DNA of 21,791 bases. Source: Xenorhabdus eapokensis. Lineage in GTDB: Bacteria > Pseudomonadota > Gammaproteobacteria > Enterobacterales > Enterobacteriaceae. The stretch's first letter is position 1, and each line of letters opens with the position of its first letter. The stretch spans positions 1-21,791 of the forward strand of contig NZ_MKGQ01000042.1 in NCBI RefSeq assembly GCF_001908105.1. Reading direction: 5' to 3'. A program made the translations under genes and the position numbers. Shown one piece after another: positions 7,650 to 15,155 of the stretch. The notes beneath the pieces are model-generated. The model saw nothing but the letters and a program-made list of their open reading frames with translations, made no database searches and was not told the origin of the DNA.

Positions 7650-8078
7650 TTATCGTACTACTAATACAGATGTTTTTGCATATCTGACAACGCCAGCAGA
7701 GTTGGAACCCAACAGATGCGTCGTGATATTAGGTCGCCTTGAGCCAATAACAATCAAATCAGCGCCAATTTCATCCGCTGTAGCCGTGATTTCGTCTCTT
7801 GGTGAACCAAATGCAATTGAATAGGAGATCTGACGATCGGGTAATTCAATGGAATCAACCAGCTTTTTCAAGTCTTGTTCTGCCTTGATAGTCGCCTTAT
7901 CCTTAATTTCCATATAGCCTAGTGCATAGGCATTAATAATCGCTGATGAAATGGGTAATACATGTAAAAAATGCAATTTAGCCCCTGTTTCTCTGACGAT
8001 TTTAAGAGCGCATCCAACGGCCTTGTGGGTTAGATCTTCTTCTGAAATATCTATTGGTACTAAAATAGTTTTGTACAT
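7650..8078 (-). CDS. Universal stress protein, UspF-like (first of a pair)
   Basis: A UspA-superfamily protein of 142 residues, starting MYKTILVPIDISEED and ending with IVIGSRRPNITTHLLGSNSA and SVLVVR, the UspF-type nucleotide-binding loop. I set the start at the ATG at 8078, seven bases after AGGAG. A GTG two codons earlier is too close to that site. It is similar along its length to the next gene, so the two are a tandem duplication that has diverged, mainly in the middle third. Confidence 0.88.
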   Translation of the reverse strand: MYKTILVPIDISEEDLTHKAVGCALKIVRETGAKLHFLHVLPISSAIINAYALGYMEIKDKATIKAEQDLKKLVDSIELPDRQISYSIAFGSPRDEITATADEIGADLIVIGSRRPNITTHLLGSNSAGVVRYAKTSVLVVR

Positions 8079-8185
8079 ATGCACGCTCCTACTTACCGAA
8101 ATACCAAGTTATCCTGATTTCTTTTAGTATATTGAAATGCGGAAAACTTACTGTGAGTTATCTAACACCTAAAACATGTTACAGC

Positions 8186-8497
8186 CTATTCAGTATTTTT
8201 TCTACGCAGCAACACGACGAGAAATGCCAGATTGACGAACTGAAGGCTGGTATTCAAATATCTCTCACAGTTCTTCCACAATCGTCGGCATTTTTCCAGC
8301 CAACCAAATGAACGTTCGACAACTCATCGCTTGGCTATCACCTGGAAAGTATGCAATTCACTACATTTGGCAATTTCGACAGTCGCGCCGAGTATATGAT
8401 GCACGTTCTCAGCGAAGACTTCTCCCGTATAACCGCCATCGGCTAAAACATTTTTCACCCAACTGAGTGACTTTTTGTGCCGCGTAAAAGCCTCCAG
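8186..8497 (-). pseudogene. IS5-family transposase, truncated and with a nonsense codon
   Basis: The minus strand from 8497 to the stop at 8186-8188 encodes the C-terminal about 100 residues of an IS5-family (IS1031-like) DDE transposase. Motifs are LADGGYTGE (with the second catalytic Asp), VVERSFGWLEKCRRLWKNCE (with the catalytic Glu) and NTSLQFVNLAFLVVLLRR. One in-frame TGA (8324-8326) replaces the Trp normally preceding VVERSF. The N-terminal part is missing: the sequence ends exactly at the left terminal repeat of the IS6-family element and does not resume on the other side. The terminal repeats of this older element could not be fixed. Confidence 0.85.
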
Positions 8498-9307
8498 GGT
8501 TCTGTCGCATTAACGGAACTTCAGGTAAACTTCTGGGTTTTTGCGCGAGTCCCAAACGATGTCCCTGCTCCGAAACGCCTTCAAACGTCTCCACTATCCT
8601 ACCGATATTATCGCCCAGTGTGTCCGATGGTATCCCGCTTATGCCCTGAGTTTACGAAATCTGGAAGAGATGATGGCTGAGCGGGGTGTCATCGTTGATC
8701 ATTCCACGCTCTCGCGCTGGGTTCATCGTCTGGTGCCTTTAATTGTCAAACGTTATCGGCGCTGCAAACCTGATGTCGGGTGTCGCTGGCGAATGGATGA
8801 AACCTATATCAAAATCAAAGGGCAATGGCGGTATCTCTACCGGGCGGTGGATGCGCACGGGAATACCGTGGATTTGTTGTTGACGGCCTGTCGGGATAAG
8901 GCCGCTGCCTTGCGTTTTTTCAAAAAGGCGATGCGTCAGCAGGGCCAACCTGAGGTCGTCACAATGGATAAAAGCAGCGCCAATAAAGCGGCGGTAGACG
9001 AGTTAAATCAGGGGAAATCCAAAGAGGAAGCTATCGTTATCCGGCAAAACAAATACCTCAATAACCTCATTGAGCAGGATCACCGCAACATCAAACGGCG
9101 AACCTCTCCCCTGCTGGGCTTCAACAATTTCAGGCGGGCTCAGACCCTTCTAGCGGGCATTGAGTTAGTCAGCATGTTGCGTAAAGGACAATATGTTCAA
9201 GAGCCGGAATGCCCGATGTCACCCGCGGCCTTTTTCTATCAACTGACCGCATAAAAAAACAACCAACACACTTTCACTCGGACATTTCTTGTTAATGCGA
9301 CAGAACC
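8498..9307 (+). mobile_element. IS6-family (IS26-like) insertion sequence, complete
   Basis: An 810-bp element bounded by perfect 17-bp inverted repeats, GGTTCTGTCGCATTAAC at 8498-8514 and its complement at 9291-9307. A single intact transposase gene lies between them. Size, terminal GGTTCTG and gene content are those of the IS6 family. The 8 bases on the left (GCCTCCAG) and right (ACGAGATG) differ, so there is no target duplication. Confidence 0.92.
8559..9254 (+). CDS. IS6-family transposase
   Basis: A DDE transposase of 231 residues that carries out replicative cointegrate formation. The N-terminal helix-turn-helix region includes ERGVIVDHSTLSRWVHR. The catalytic triad is visible as MDETYIK (Asp80), TMDKSSANK (Asp137) and EQDHRNIK (Glu172). 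The last two are 34 residues apart, as expected in this family. I chose the ATG at 8559, since IS26-type proteins start close to this point. A TTG six codons earlier is the alternative. The frame is intact, so the element may still be active. Confidence 0.93.
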   Translation: MSLLRNAFKRLHYPTDIIAQCVRWYPAYALSLRNLEEMMAERGVIVDHSTLSRWVHRLVPLIVKRYRRCKPDVGCRWRMDETYIKIKGQWRYLYRAVDAHGNTVDLLLTACRDKAAALRFFKKAMRQQGQPEVVTMDKSSANKAAVDELNQGKSKEEAIVIRQNKYLNNLIEQDHRNIKRRTSPLLGFNNFRRAQTLLAGIELVSMLRKGQYVQEPECPMSPAAFFYQLTA

Positions 9308-9363
9308 ACGAGATGAGCAGAATAATGACGAGGTAAATTTGGAGTGTTTTTTGATCAAAAAAA

Positions 9364-9383
9364 GGTGCTGTAATGACAGCACC
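9364..9383 (-). terminator. Terminator of the adiA-adiC operon
   Basis: A perfect 8-bp hairpin GGTGCTGT/ACAGCACC with a 4-base loop lies 27 bases past the adiC stop. On the minus strand it is followed by seven T (complement of 9357-9363). Only 56 bases separate it from the IS6-family element. Confidence 0.88.
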
Positions 9384-9410
9384 AAAATATGTGACACCCA
9401 AAAATCGCAG

Positions 9411-10769
9411 TTAAGCTTTTTTATCTAACGGAAAAGGGACAGGATGTTTCGTATTGTAGTTAAAGGTATACATTGCCGTTATGACCATCATGACAACGAG
9501 TGTCCATACCACTTCTTTTGCTCCGGTTCCAAAAACTGCCCAGATACAATAGATAAAGGCAATAAACGTAATAATGATATATCGCGTTTTCTCTTGCCCA
9601 AGATGACCATGACCAATTAACAGCAAAGCTGCACAGGTATACAGGTAAGGTATCAGGGTAAAAATCACGGAGACGGAAGAGACCAAGCCAAATTCTTTCG
9701 CTGCATTCGGCGAAATACTACTGAGTTGGAAAATCGTCATTAAAACCCCCAAAATCAACAAACCCGCAACCGGAGTCCCTGCTTTGTTCACTTTGGCAAA
9801 GATTGCAGGAAACAGCCCATCATCTGCGGCAGCTTTGGCTGTTTGCCCTGCAAGCAATGTCCAGCCACCCAATGATCCCAAACAGCCTGCCGCGGCACAA
9901 AAGGCAACGACGGCTCCGGCGGTATCTCCCAATGCCAATCGGGCAGCATCGCCAAAAGGTGAAGATGAGATTTTCAACGCTGCGTTGGGGATCATGCCCA
10001 TAATCACGCTGCTGGACAGAACATAACAGACGGCCGCAATCAGCACACCACCAATAGTTGCAATCGGTACGTTACGCTTAGGATTTTTAACCACACCAGC
10101 CGCAACAGAAGCACTTTCAACGCCAATAAAAGACCATAAGGTTACGTTTAAAATACTTTGAATCGCGCCAAAAGTATTCAACCCACTGACGTTCCACGCA
10201 TCCATATAGGTCTTACCGTTGAACCAAAACCAACCCAATACGGCGGTTGCTACAATCGGAATTAATGCTAACGTTGTCGCTACCGCTTGCACTCTGGTAA
10301 TCACGTGTGGCCCGATAATGTTCAAAATGACAAATATCCACAGTATGACTGTACAAGTGATAGTTAAGATTATGGGATCTTTCAGGACAGGAAAAAAATA
10401 GCTCAGATAACCAACGCCAATCACAACCATGGCGATATTACCGATCCAACACGCCAGCCAATATAAAATATTAGTCTGATAACCTAAAAAAGGGCCAAAG
10501 GCTCGGCGCGCATAGGCATAAGAACCGCCTGGGCTGTCATCCAGTGAGGAAATTTTCGCATAGACAATCGATAACCCCACAGCACCAATGATAGTCACCA
10601 GCCATCCAAGGATCGCAATACCTCCGGTTGAAGCCAGACTGGCAGGCAGAAGAAAAACACCCGACCCCATGATGTTACCCGCAACCATCAGAGTCACGGG
10701 GATCAAGCCGACTTTTTTTGCCTCTGAAACATTTGCCTCTGAAACATTTGCCTCTGAAACAATAGCCAT
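9411..10769 (-). CDS. adiC: Arginine/agmatine antiporter AdiC
   Basis: An inner-membrane amino acid/polyamine antiporter (APC superfamily) exchanging external arginine for internal agmatine in extreme acid resistance. The 452-residue sequence follows E. coli AdiC closely. It includes [15 protein letters not shown] (substrate site in helix 1), [52 protein letters not shown] and [20 protein letters not shown]. Twelve hydrophobic segments are evident. The N-terminus is unusual: a threefold SEANV-like repeat encoded by a 15-bp tandem repeat precedes [12 protein letters not shown]. It begins 3 bases after adiA ends, with its ribosome-binding site inside the last adiA codons, so it is co-transcribed and probably coupled. 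Confidence 0.95.
   Translation of the reverse strand: MAIVSEANVSEANVSEAKKVGLIPVTLMVAGNIMGSGVFLLPASLASTGGIAILGWLVTIIGAVGLSIVYAKISSLDDSPGGSYAYARRAFGPFLGYQTNILYWLACWIGNIAMVVIGVGYLSYFFPVLKDPIILTITCTVILWIFVILNIIGPHVITRVQAVATTLALIPIVATAVLGWFWFNGKTYMDAWNVSGLNTFGAIQSILNVTLWSFIGVESASVAAGVVKNPKRNVPIATIGGVLIAAVCYVLSSSVIMGMIPNAALKISSSPFGDAARLALGDTAGAVVAFCAAAGCLGSLGGWTLLAGQTAKAAADDGLFPAIFAKVNKAGTPVAGLLILGVLMTIFQLSSISPNAAKEFGLVSSVSVIFTLIPYLYTCAALLLIGHGHLGQEKTRYIIITFIAFIYCIWAVFGTGAKEVVWTLVVMMVITAMYTFNYNTKHPVPFPLDKKA
10717..10761. repeat. Three tandem 15-bp repeats at the adiC 5' end
   Basis: TTTGCCTCTGAAACA is repeated three times without a mismatch (10717-10731, 10732-10746, 10747-10761). It encodes a five-residue unit repeated in the cytosolic N-terminal tail of AdiC. 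Copy number changes keep the frame, so the tract can vary in length by slippage without loss of the protein. Confidence 0.95.
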
Positions 10770-10772
10770 AAT

Positions 10773-13061
10773 TTATCTTCCCATTTTCACTTTTTTTATA
10801 CACATGACGTGATAAATGCCGTCGATAATCTCTGTGCCTTCCGTTTCATGCTCAAAACCAGGAAATTCGTGATCCCACTTCTGTAATGCGTGTAAATATC
10901 CAATTTGGGGACTGGTTTTATCACCAAAATTCTCGCCTGAAAGCAGCATGGGAATACCGGGTGGATATGGGATGATAGAGTTCGCAGCAATGCGATGCGG
11001 TAAATCGTCTAGTGCCACCATTTCCACGTTATTGGTTACAATGGCCTGATAAGCAGCTCGCGGAGTCATTTCCATTTTGGGTAAACCCGCATATGCCCGA
11101 TTCAGTTTTTCACCCGGATTATTTTGCCGTAAATAATCGAACATTTTATCGCCTAACTCTTTCAATCCTAAATGCCCATACACCTCTGGGTGTTGCTCTA
11201 CCAAATCCGGCAAAACTTTATTCAAAGGCGTATTAGCATCATAATGGTGTTTGAAAGACAGTAAGGTGTTAAGCAATGTTCCCCATTTTCCTTTGGTGAT
11301 CCCCATTGAAAACAGGAACATAATTTGGAAGTCCGTGGTACGGGTCGGTACGATACCGTGCTGGCTTAACCATGCGGTGACTAATGCGGCCGGCACGCCC
11401 TGTTTTTTCAACTTACCGTTATCCCCCATGCCCGGCGTCAATATGCTGACTTTAATCGGATCAAGCATACTCCAGTTATCCGGCAAATCTTCAAATCCGT
11501 GCCAACTGTCTCCCGGACGCATTACCCAGCAACCTTGTTCTTTCGTCAATAATTCCCTGGGTGCATCCTCAAAAGCTATTTTCTTACCCGTTGCAGGATC
11601 TATCACTTTTTCCTGATTCCAGGGTTTAAAGAACCAATCCCCTTTCTTATTGAACTCTCGATTCAAACGCGCTAATGCCTGACGAAAATCAACAGCTTCT
11701 TCAATCACTTCCTGAGTCAATGAGTAGCCGCTATTGCCATCCATCATTGAAACCGCGATATCATTTGAAGCGCAAATCGCATACAGAGGAGAAGTGGTTG
11801 CATGCATCATGTAAGCTTGATTAAACCTTGAAAATTCCACGGGGTGGCGTCCATCCCGTACATGGATAAAGGAGGCTTGAGAAAGTGCATTCAACAACTT
11901 GTGAGATGAATGGGTCGCAAAAACTGTCGGCCCTGAGTGGTTTTTAGGATCTCCACGCATGGCAAAGTGATCATGATAAATGGGGTTAAACCGCGCATAG
12001 CCATACCATGCTTCATCAAAATGTATTCTATCGACACTTTTATCCAATAATTCCTGTACATGCTTGGCGTTATAACAGACACCATCATAGGTACAGTTTG
12101 TCACTACGCTATAAACGGGTTTCTGGCTCGTTATGCCCTGAGTCAGTGGATTTTGTTTCAGTTTTTTCTGTAATGTTTTAGTCTGCATTTCTTGTGGATA
12201 GATGGGACCAATGATGCCATAGCGGTTACGGCTCGGCAGCATATAAACAGGTTTGGCACCTGTCAGTATCAGCCCTTGTTCAATGGATTTATGGCAATTT
12301 CGGTCAATGATGACCACGTCATCTTCGGTCATACAGGCCTGCATAATCGTGCGGTTAGAGCCTGACGTTCCCACCACAACAGAATAAGAATGGTCTGCGC
12401 CAAACACTCTGGCGGCATTTCTTTCACTTTCACCAAATGCACCGGAATGATCTAATAACGAACCCAATGAGGCTCGTTCAATTCCCATATCGGTACGGAA
12501 AAGATTTTCCCCATAATAGTCATGATAAAAGCGGCCAACAGGCGTTTTATTAAATCCGACTCCCCCTTGATGCCCAGGTGCCGCCCAGGAATATTCATAG
12601 GTTCGGCTATATTGCATTAATGCTGACATTAAAGGAGGAAATAATTGTTGACGATAACGCTGCATGGCTGCAATAGCACGGCCAGCAATAAAATCCGCAG
12701 AATCTTCCAATATCCAGGCAAACTCAGTTAACTGTTCGAGCAATTCATGATTTAACAAAAATACCGCTTTTTCCCGATCACTTAACAAAAAGACCGGCAC
12801 ATTCTCCTGTCGTTCAAATAATTTATTGAGTAGCTTCTGTATTTGGAGATATAAATCATCATCGATGAGTGCACAGCTTATCATGACACAATCAAACGGT
12901 TCATTGGCTGAAATTATTGTATAGCTATCATCAAAAGACTCAGCAATAACAACATCCACGTCCTTCTCGATTAATTTATCTGCCAACCTATGCACAGCAT
13001 TTTCCACATAGTGACTATGATATCGTGTACCCACTTCGTTTTCTGCTATCAATACTTTCAT
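10773..13061 (-). CDS. adiA: Acid-inducible arginine decarboxylase AdiA
   Basis: A cytosolic PLP-dependent decarboxylase that converts arginine to agmatine and CO2, consuming a proton. The 762-residue protein matches E. coli AdiA along its length. It has an N-terminal wing domain (MKVLIAENE...SFDD), then SWAAPGHQGGVGFNKTP, VVGTSGSNRTIMQACM and HFDEAWYGYARFNP. The PLP lysine is Lys388 in ATHSSHKLLNALSQ. The C-terminal domain includes ANSIIPYPPGIPMLLSGENF and FEHETEGTEIIDG. Biosynthetic SpeA is unrelated in length and order. Together with the antiporter it forms the complete arginine-dependent acid-resistance pair. The AraC-type activator gene adiY, located between the two genes in E. coli, is not present here. 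Confidence 0.95.
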   Translation of the reverse strand: MKVLIAENEVGTRYHSHYVENAVHRLADKLIEKDVDVVIAESFDDSYTIISANEPFDCVMISCALIDDDLYLQIQKLLNKLFERQENVPVFLLSDREKAVFLLNHELLEQLTEFAWILEDSADFIAGRAIAAMQRYRQQLFPPLMSALMQYSRTYEYSWAAPGHQGGVGFNKTPVGRFYHDYYGENLFRTDMGIERASLGSLLDHSGAFGESERNAARVFGADHSYSVVVGTSGSNRTIMQACMTEDDVVIIDRNCHKSIEQGLILTGAKPVYMLPSRNRYGIIGPIYPQEMQTKTLQKKLKQNPLTQGITSQKPVYSVVTNCTYDGVCYNAKHVQELLDKSVDRIHFDEAWYGYARFNPIYHDHFAMRGDPKNHSGPTVFATHSSHKLLNALSQASFIHVRDGRHPVEFSRFNQAYMMHATTSPLYAICASNDIAVSMMDGNSGYSLTQEVIEEAVDFRQALARLNREFNKKGDWFFKPWNQEKVIDPATGKKIAFEDAPRELLTKEQGCWVMRPGDSWHGFEDLPDNWSMLDPIKVSILTPGMGDNGKLKKQGVPAALVTAWLSQHGIVPTRTTDFQIMFLFSMGITKGKWGTLLNTLLSFKHHYDANTPLNKVLPDLVEQHPEVYGHLGLKELGDKMFDYLRQNNPGEKLNRAYAGLPKMEMTPRAAYQAIVTNNVEMVALDDLPHRIAANSIIPYPPGIPMLLSGENFGDKTSPQIGYLHALQKWDHEFPGFEHETEGTEIIDGIYHVMCIKKVKMGR

Positions 13062-13601
13062 GACATTATTCCTTACTCTATATCTACTTGAACTAACAGA
13101 ATAAATTCAGAGTTATTTGGCAATGACCATCGAATAGTTGACACGATCAGGAAAATTTAACGACGCCAAATAAGTCATAGCAAAAAATTATCAACAATAT
13201 AATCTTATTAATTAACTATTTTTAAAAATATAGTTTTATGATTAAAAATCACATTGATTAATATAGTGTCTATTCGAATTTGTGCAATTTAAGTAAATGG
13301 GCAGAAATGAATTTATCTACCCAGATCCAGTGCCATGTATATTGAAATAACAGGGAAAACGGCTAATACCGCTTGTTTTAATATCTTATTAAAATGACTT
13401 TTTTGATTATATTTTCTTCATTCTATCTGTTTTTTGTATGCCCAAAATGGGTGTCTCCAGGTTTAGTAAGAGCCAGGGCACAATAGCGTAACCATGTGGA
13501 TTTTCTTTACCAGCGTTACTATGGAAGAGTACGGGACGTCATTAAGTAAGTGTTGAAAACTCTGCTTCTGTGATGTCTATCATTAAATTATGGGAATAAT
13601 A
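13062..13601. other. Divergent intergenic region between adiA and holin gene
   Basis: This 540-base region must hold the adiA promoter (minus) and the holin promoter (plus). The part 13180-13265 is extremely AT-rich with A and T tracts, a plausible H-NS-type silencing region. A perfect inverted repeat TTTTAATA-TCT-TATTAAAA lies at 13376-13394 and could be an operator. No coding frame or tRNA was seen. I could not place -35/-10 pairs with confidence. Confidence 0.4.
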
Positions 13602-13934
13602 ATGAAAGAACATCCTGATTTATGGGCCGATTTATTAAACGGTCTAAGAAACGCTTGGCCTCAAATTTCTGGTTCTATTTTAGCCGTCATGATCTGTTAC
13701 GGCCGGCTTATTTATGACGGTGTGGAGCGGAAAAATCGCTGGGTCGAACCGCTACTATGTGGAGCATTGTCGTGGGGATTTTCCAGCGGACTGGAACTAT
13801 TTGGTATTCCAAACAGTATTTCACCTGCCCTCGGCGGTGCCGTTGGTTTTATTGGCGTAGAGAAAATACGAGAGTTTGCCATTCGTGCCATCAATAAACG
13901 TTTAGGAGGTAATCATGACAAGAGGGATTCGTAA
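13602..13934 (+). CDS. Phage-type holin, lambda-like family
   Basis: A 110-residue membrane protein resembling the lambda-family holins (Phage_holin_3 type). It opens MKEHPDLWADLLNGLRNAWP, then has hydrophobic segments around ISGSILAVMICYGRLIYDG, VEPLLCGALSWGFSSGLELF and SISPALGGAVGFIGVEKIREFA, and ends in a charged tail. Holins form lesions in the inner membrane that release a lytic enzyme. GGGA six bases before the ATG at 13602 favours this start over an ATG at 13590. It overlaps the following lysin gene by 20 bases. No other phage genes surround it, so it is a stand-alone or domesticated lysis cassette. Confidence 0.8.
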   Translation: MKEHPDLWADLLNGLRNAWPQISGSILAVMICYGRLIYDGVERKNRWVEPLLCGALSWGFSSGLELFGIPNSISPALGGAVGFIGVEKIREFAIRAINKRLGGNHDKRDS

Positions 13935-14310
13935 CCACAACCCTGGCAATGTCCGCCACGGTGATAAATGGCAGGGTTTGCGTGATACTCAGACAGACAA
14001 ATCATTTTGCCAATTTGTGGCACCGGAATATGGTATACGGGCGATGCTAAAAATTCTGCGGAATTATGAACGTAAATACGGGGACAACACGATCCGTCAG
14101 TTTATTTCCCGCTGGGCGCCACCCAATGAAAATAATACCGAAAGCTATATTGCTTATGTGTGTAAATCAGTTGGCGTAACCAGCAACGCTGTGGTGGATG
14201 TAGAAAATGTTGTCACAATGAGCCGACTGGTTAAAGCTATGATTCAAATGGAAAATGGTCAACAACCTTATCCCGATAAAGTCATTAAACAAGCATTTAA
14301 ATTATTATAA
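13915..14310 (+). CDS. P5-type phage lysin/muramidase-like protein
   Basis: A 131-residue protein of the type annotated in many prophages as structural protein P5 and thought to be a lysozyme-like cell-wall hydrolase. It begins with the characteristic TRGIRNHNPGNVRHGDKWQG. It continues with FVAPEYGIRAMLKILRNYERKYG and a conserved FISRWAPPNENNTESYIAYV. It has no signal peptide, consistent with release through the adjacent holin. A near-perfect AGGAGGT lies four bases before the start. The gene starts inside the holin frame, so the two are coupled. A spanin pair (Rz/Rz1) is not visible downstream. The catalytic class is inferred. Confidence 0.78.
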   Translation: MTRGIRNHNPGNVRHGDKWQGLRDTQTDKSFCQFVAPEYGIRAMLKILRNYERKYGDNTIRQFISRWAPPNENNTESYIAYVCKSVGVTSNAVVDVENVVTMSRLVKAMIQMENGQQPYPDKVIKQAFKLL

Positions 14311-14320
14311 GTTCTAATCA

Positions 14321-14340
14321 TCACCGCCTATTGGCGGTGA
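14321..14340 (+). terminator. Hairpin after the lysin gene
   Basis: A perfect 8-bp stem TCACCGCC/GGCGGTGA (14321-14328 with 14333-14340) with a TATT loop lies 10 bases after the lysin stop. It has no proper T run, so it may be a weak terminator or an mRNA-stabilising hairpin. Confidence 0.5.
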
Positions 14341-14500
14341 CTTCCAACAGTATGAATACATCAAACGACATAAATTCAGTCTGGATGTACTTATGTTGTA
14401 TCCATACCGGCAACTGGAGATATTCTGATATCCCGTCATCCTGTCCACTCAGGCCGGAGGCCGTCTTCGTTATCGCAGAGGAAGGGATTCAGGAAAGGCC

Positions 14501-14716
14501 TTACGCTGTAGGCACAACGTTTGCTGCTGCCGGACCTTTAGCACCTTTCTCGATAGAAAACTCGACCTTCTGGCCTTCGTACAGAGTACGATAATCGTTA
14601 CTCTGGATAGCTGAAAAGTGCACGAATACGTCTTTGCTTCCATCTGTAGGGGAGATAAAACCAAAACCCTTATCCGCATTAAACCATTTTACTATTCCAG
14701 TCATTTTATTAGACAT
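14501..14716 (-). CDS. cspA: Cold-shock protein, CspA type
   Basis: A 71-residue single cold-shock domain that binds single-stranded RNA and DNA and acts as an RNA chaperone. RNP1 is KGFGFI (16-21) and RNP2 is VFVHF (30-34). The sequence [19 protein letters not shown] and [10 protein letters not shown] is close to E. coli CspA and its paralogues B and G. The choice of CspA over CspE/C rests on the [17 protein letters not shown] wording and the leader. AAAGGA lies seven bases upstream of the ATG. A 170-base leader with a cold box precedes it, so expression should be cold-induced at the RNA level. Confidence 0.92.
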   Translation of the reverse strand: MSNKMTGIVKWFNADKGFGFISPTDGSKDVFVHFSAIQSNDYRTLYEGQKVEFSIEKGAKGPAAANVVPTA

Positions 14717-14888
14717 GTGATATTTCCTTTGATTGAGTTATTGAGCCTTTTAGGCAAACATGGCCTGTTGTACAGAAACTACTTAGCACTTAATGGAGAA
14801 ACTCAAAAAGAAGGGATATCTGGGATAACGCCTGGAAATGAGAACTGCTTTAATAAACTGCTTTGTATGAGGTCTGTCTTTCAAACCG
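14717..14888 (-). promoter_or_regulatory. Long cold-shock leader of cspA with cold box
   Basis: On the minus strand, 14888-14871 reads CGGTTTGAAAGACAGACC, matching the start of E. coli cspA mRNA (cold box TGACGTACAGA region) at nearly all positions. Downstream TTAAAGCAGT is also shared. The leader of about 172 bases compares with 159 in E. coli cspA, whose 5' UTR folds differently at low temperature. The thermosensor role is by homology. Confidence 0.75.
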
Positions 14889-14895
14889 ACCCAGC

Positions 14896-14925
14896 TATTA
14901 ACGCATGCCCCCGAAAATTAAGCAA
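14896..14925 (-). promoter_or_regulatory. cspA promoter
   Basis: On the minus strand a -35-like TTGCTT (14925-14920) and a -10-like TTAATA (14901-14896) are separated by 18 bases. A TG two to three bases before the -10 resembles an extended -10. The -10 lies seven bases before the expected start at the cold box. Confidence 0.6.
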
Positions 14926-15008
14926 GCTTTATTTTAGCCCTCGGTCAGATTACAGTTGCTAACCCGCAAGGAAATACCCGCAAGTCAGTCAATTATATTG
15001 AGATAATA

Positions 15009-15155
15009 ATGGAGTTGATCAATATCTATAATATGATATTAAACCAGCCTATGGCAAAAGTTGTGTGTCCCAAAGCGACTGAAGCGTATGTGGGAGAAAA
15101 TATGTTCGATATGATTAATGATCCTAAAGAGGAAAAGTATGCGGTATTTGCCTGA
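15009..15155 (+). CDS. Possible 48-residue ORF overlapping panP
   Basis: ATG at 15009 opens a 48-codon frame ending with TGA at 15153-15155, 14 bases inside panP. The peptide contains MELINIYNMILNQPMAKVVC and ends MINDPKEEKYAVFA. GAGA six to seven bases upstream is only a weak ribosome-binding site. I do not recognise it. The overlap resembles a translationally coupled leader gene, but chance is possible, since the panP ribosome-binding site lies within its last codons and would itself encode KEEK. Confidence 0.3.
   Translation: MELINIYNMILNQPMAKVVCPKATEAYVGENMFDMINDPKEEKYAVFA

Noticed and set aside
11012..11616. Plus-strand open frames opposite adiA, up to 121 codons
   Set aside because: adiA is intact and highly conserved on the other strand; the frames have no supporting motif.
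14331..14594. 87-codon plus-strand frame after the lysin gene
   Set aside because: It begins with TTG inside a hairpin, lacks a ribosome-binding site, and most of it is antisense to cspA.
14618..14962. 114-codon plus-strand frame over cspA and its leader
   Set aside because: It runs antisense to the cspA start, cold box and promoter, and its composition is not protein-like.
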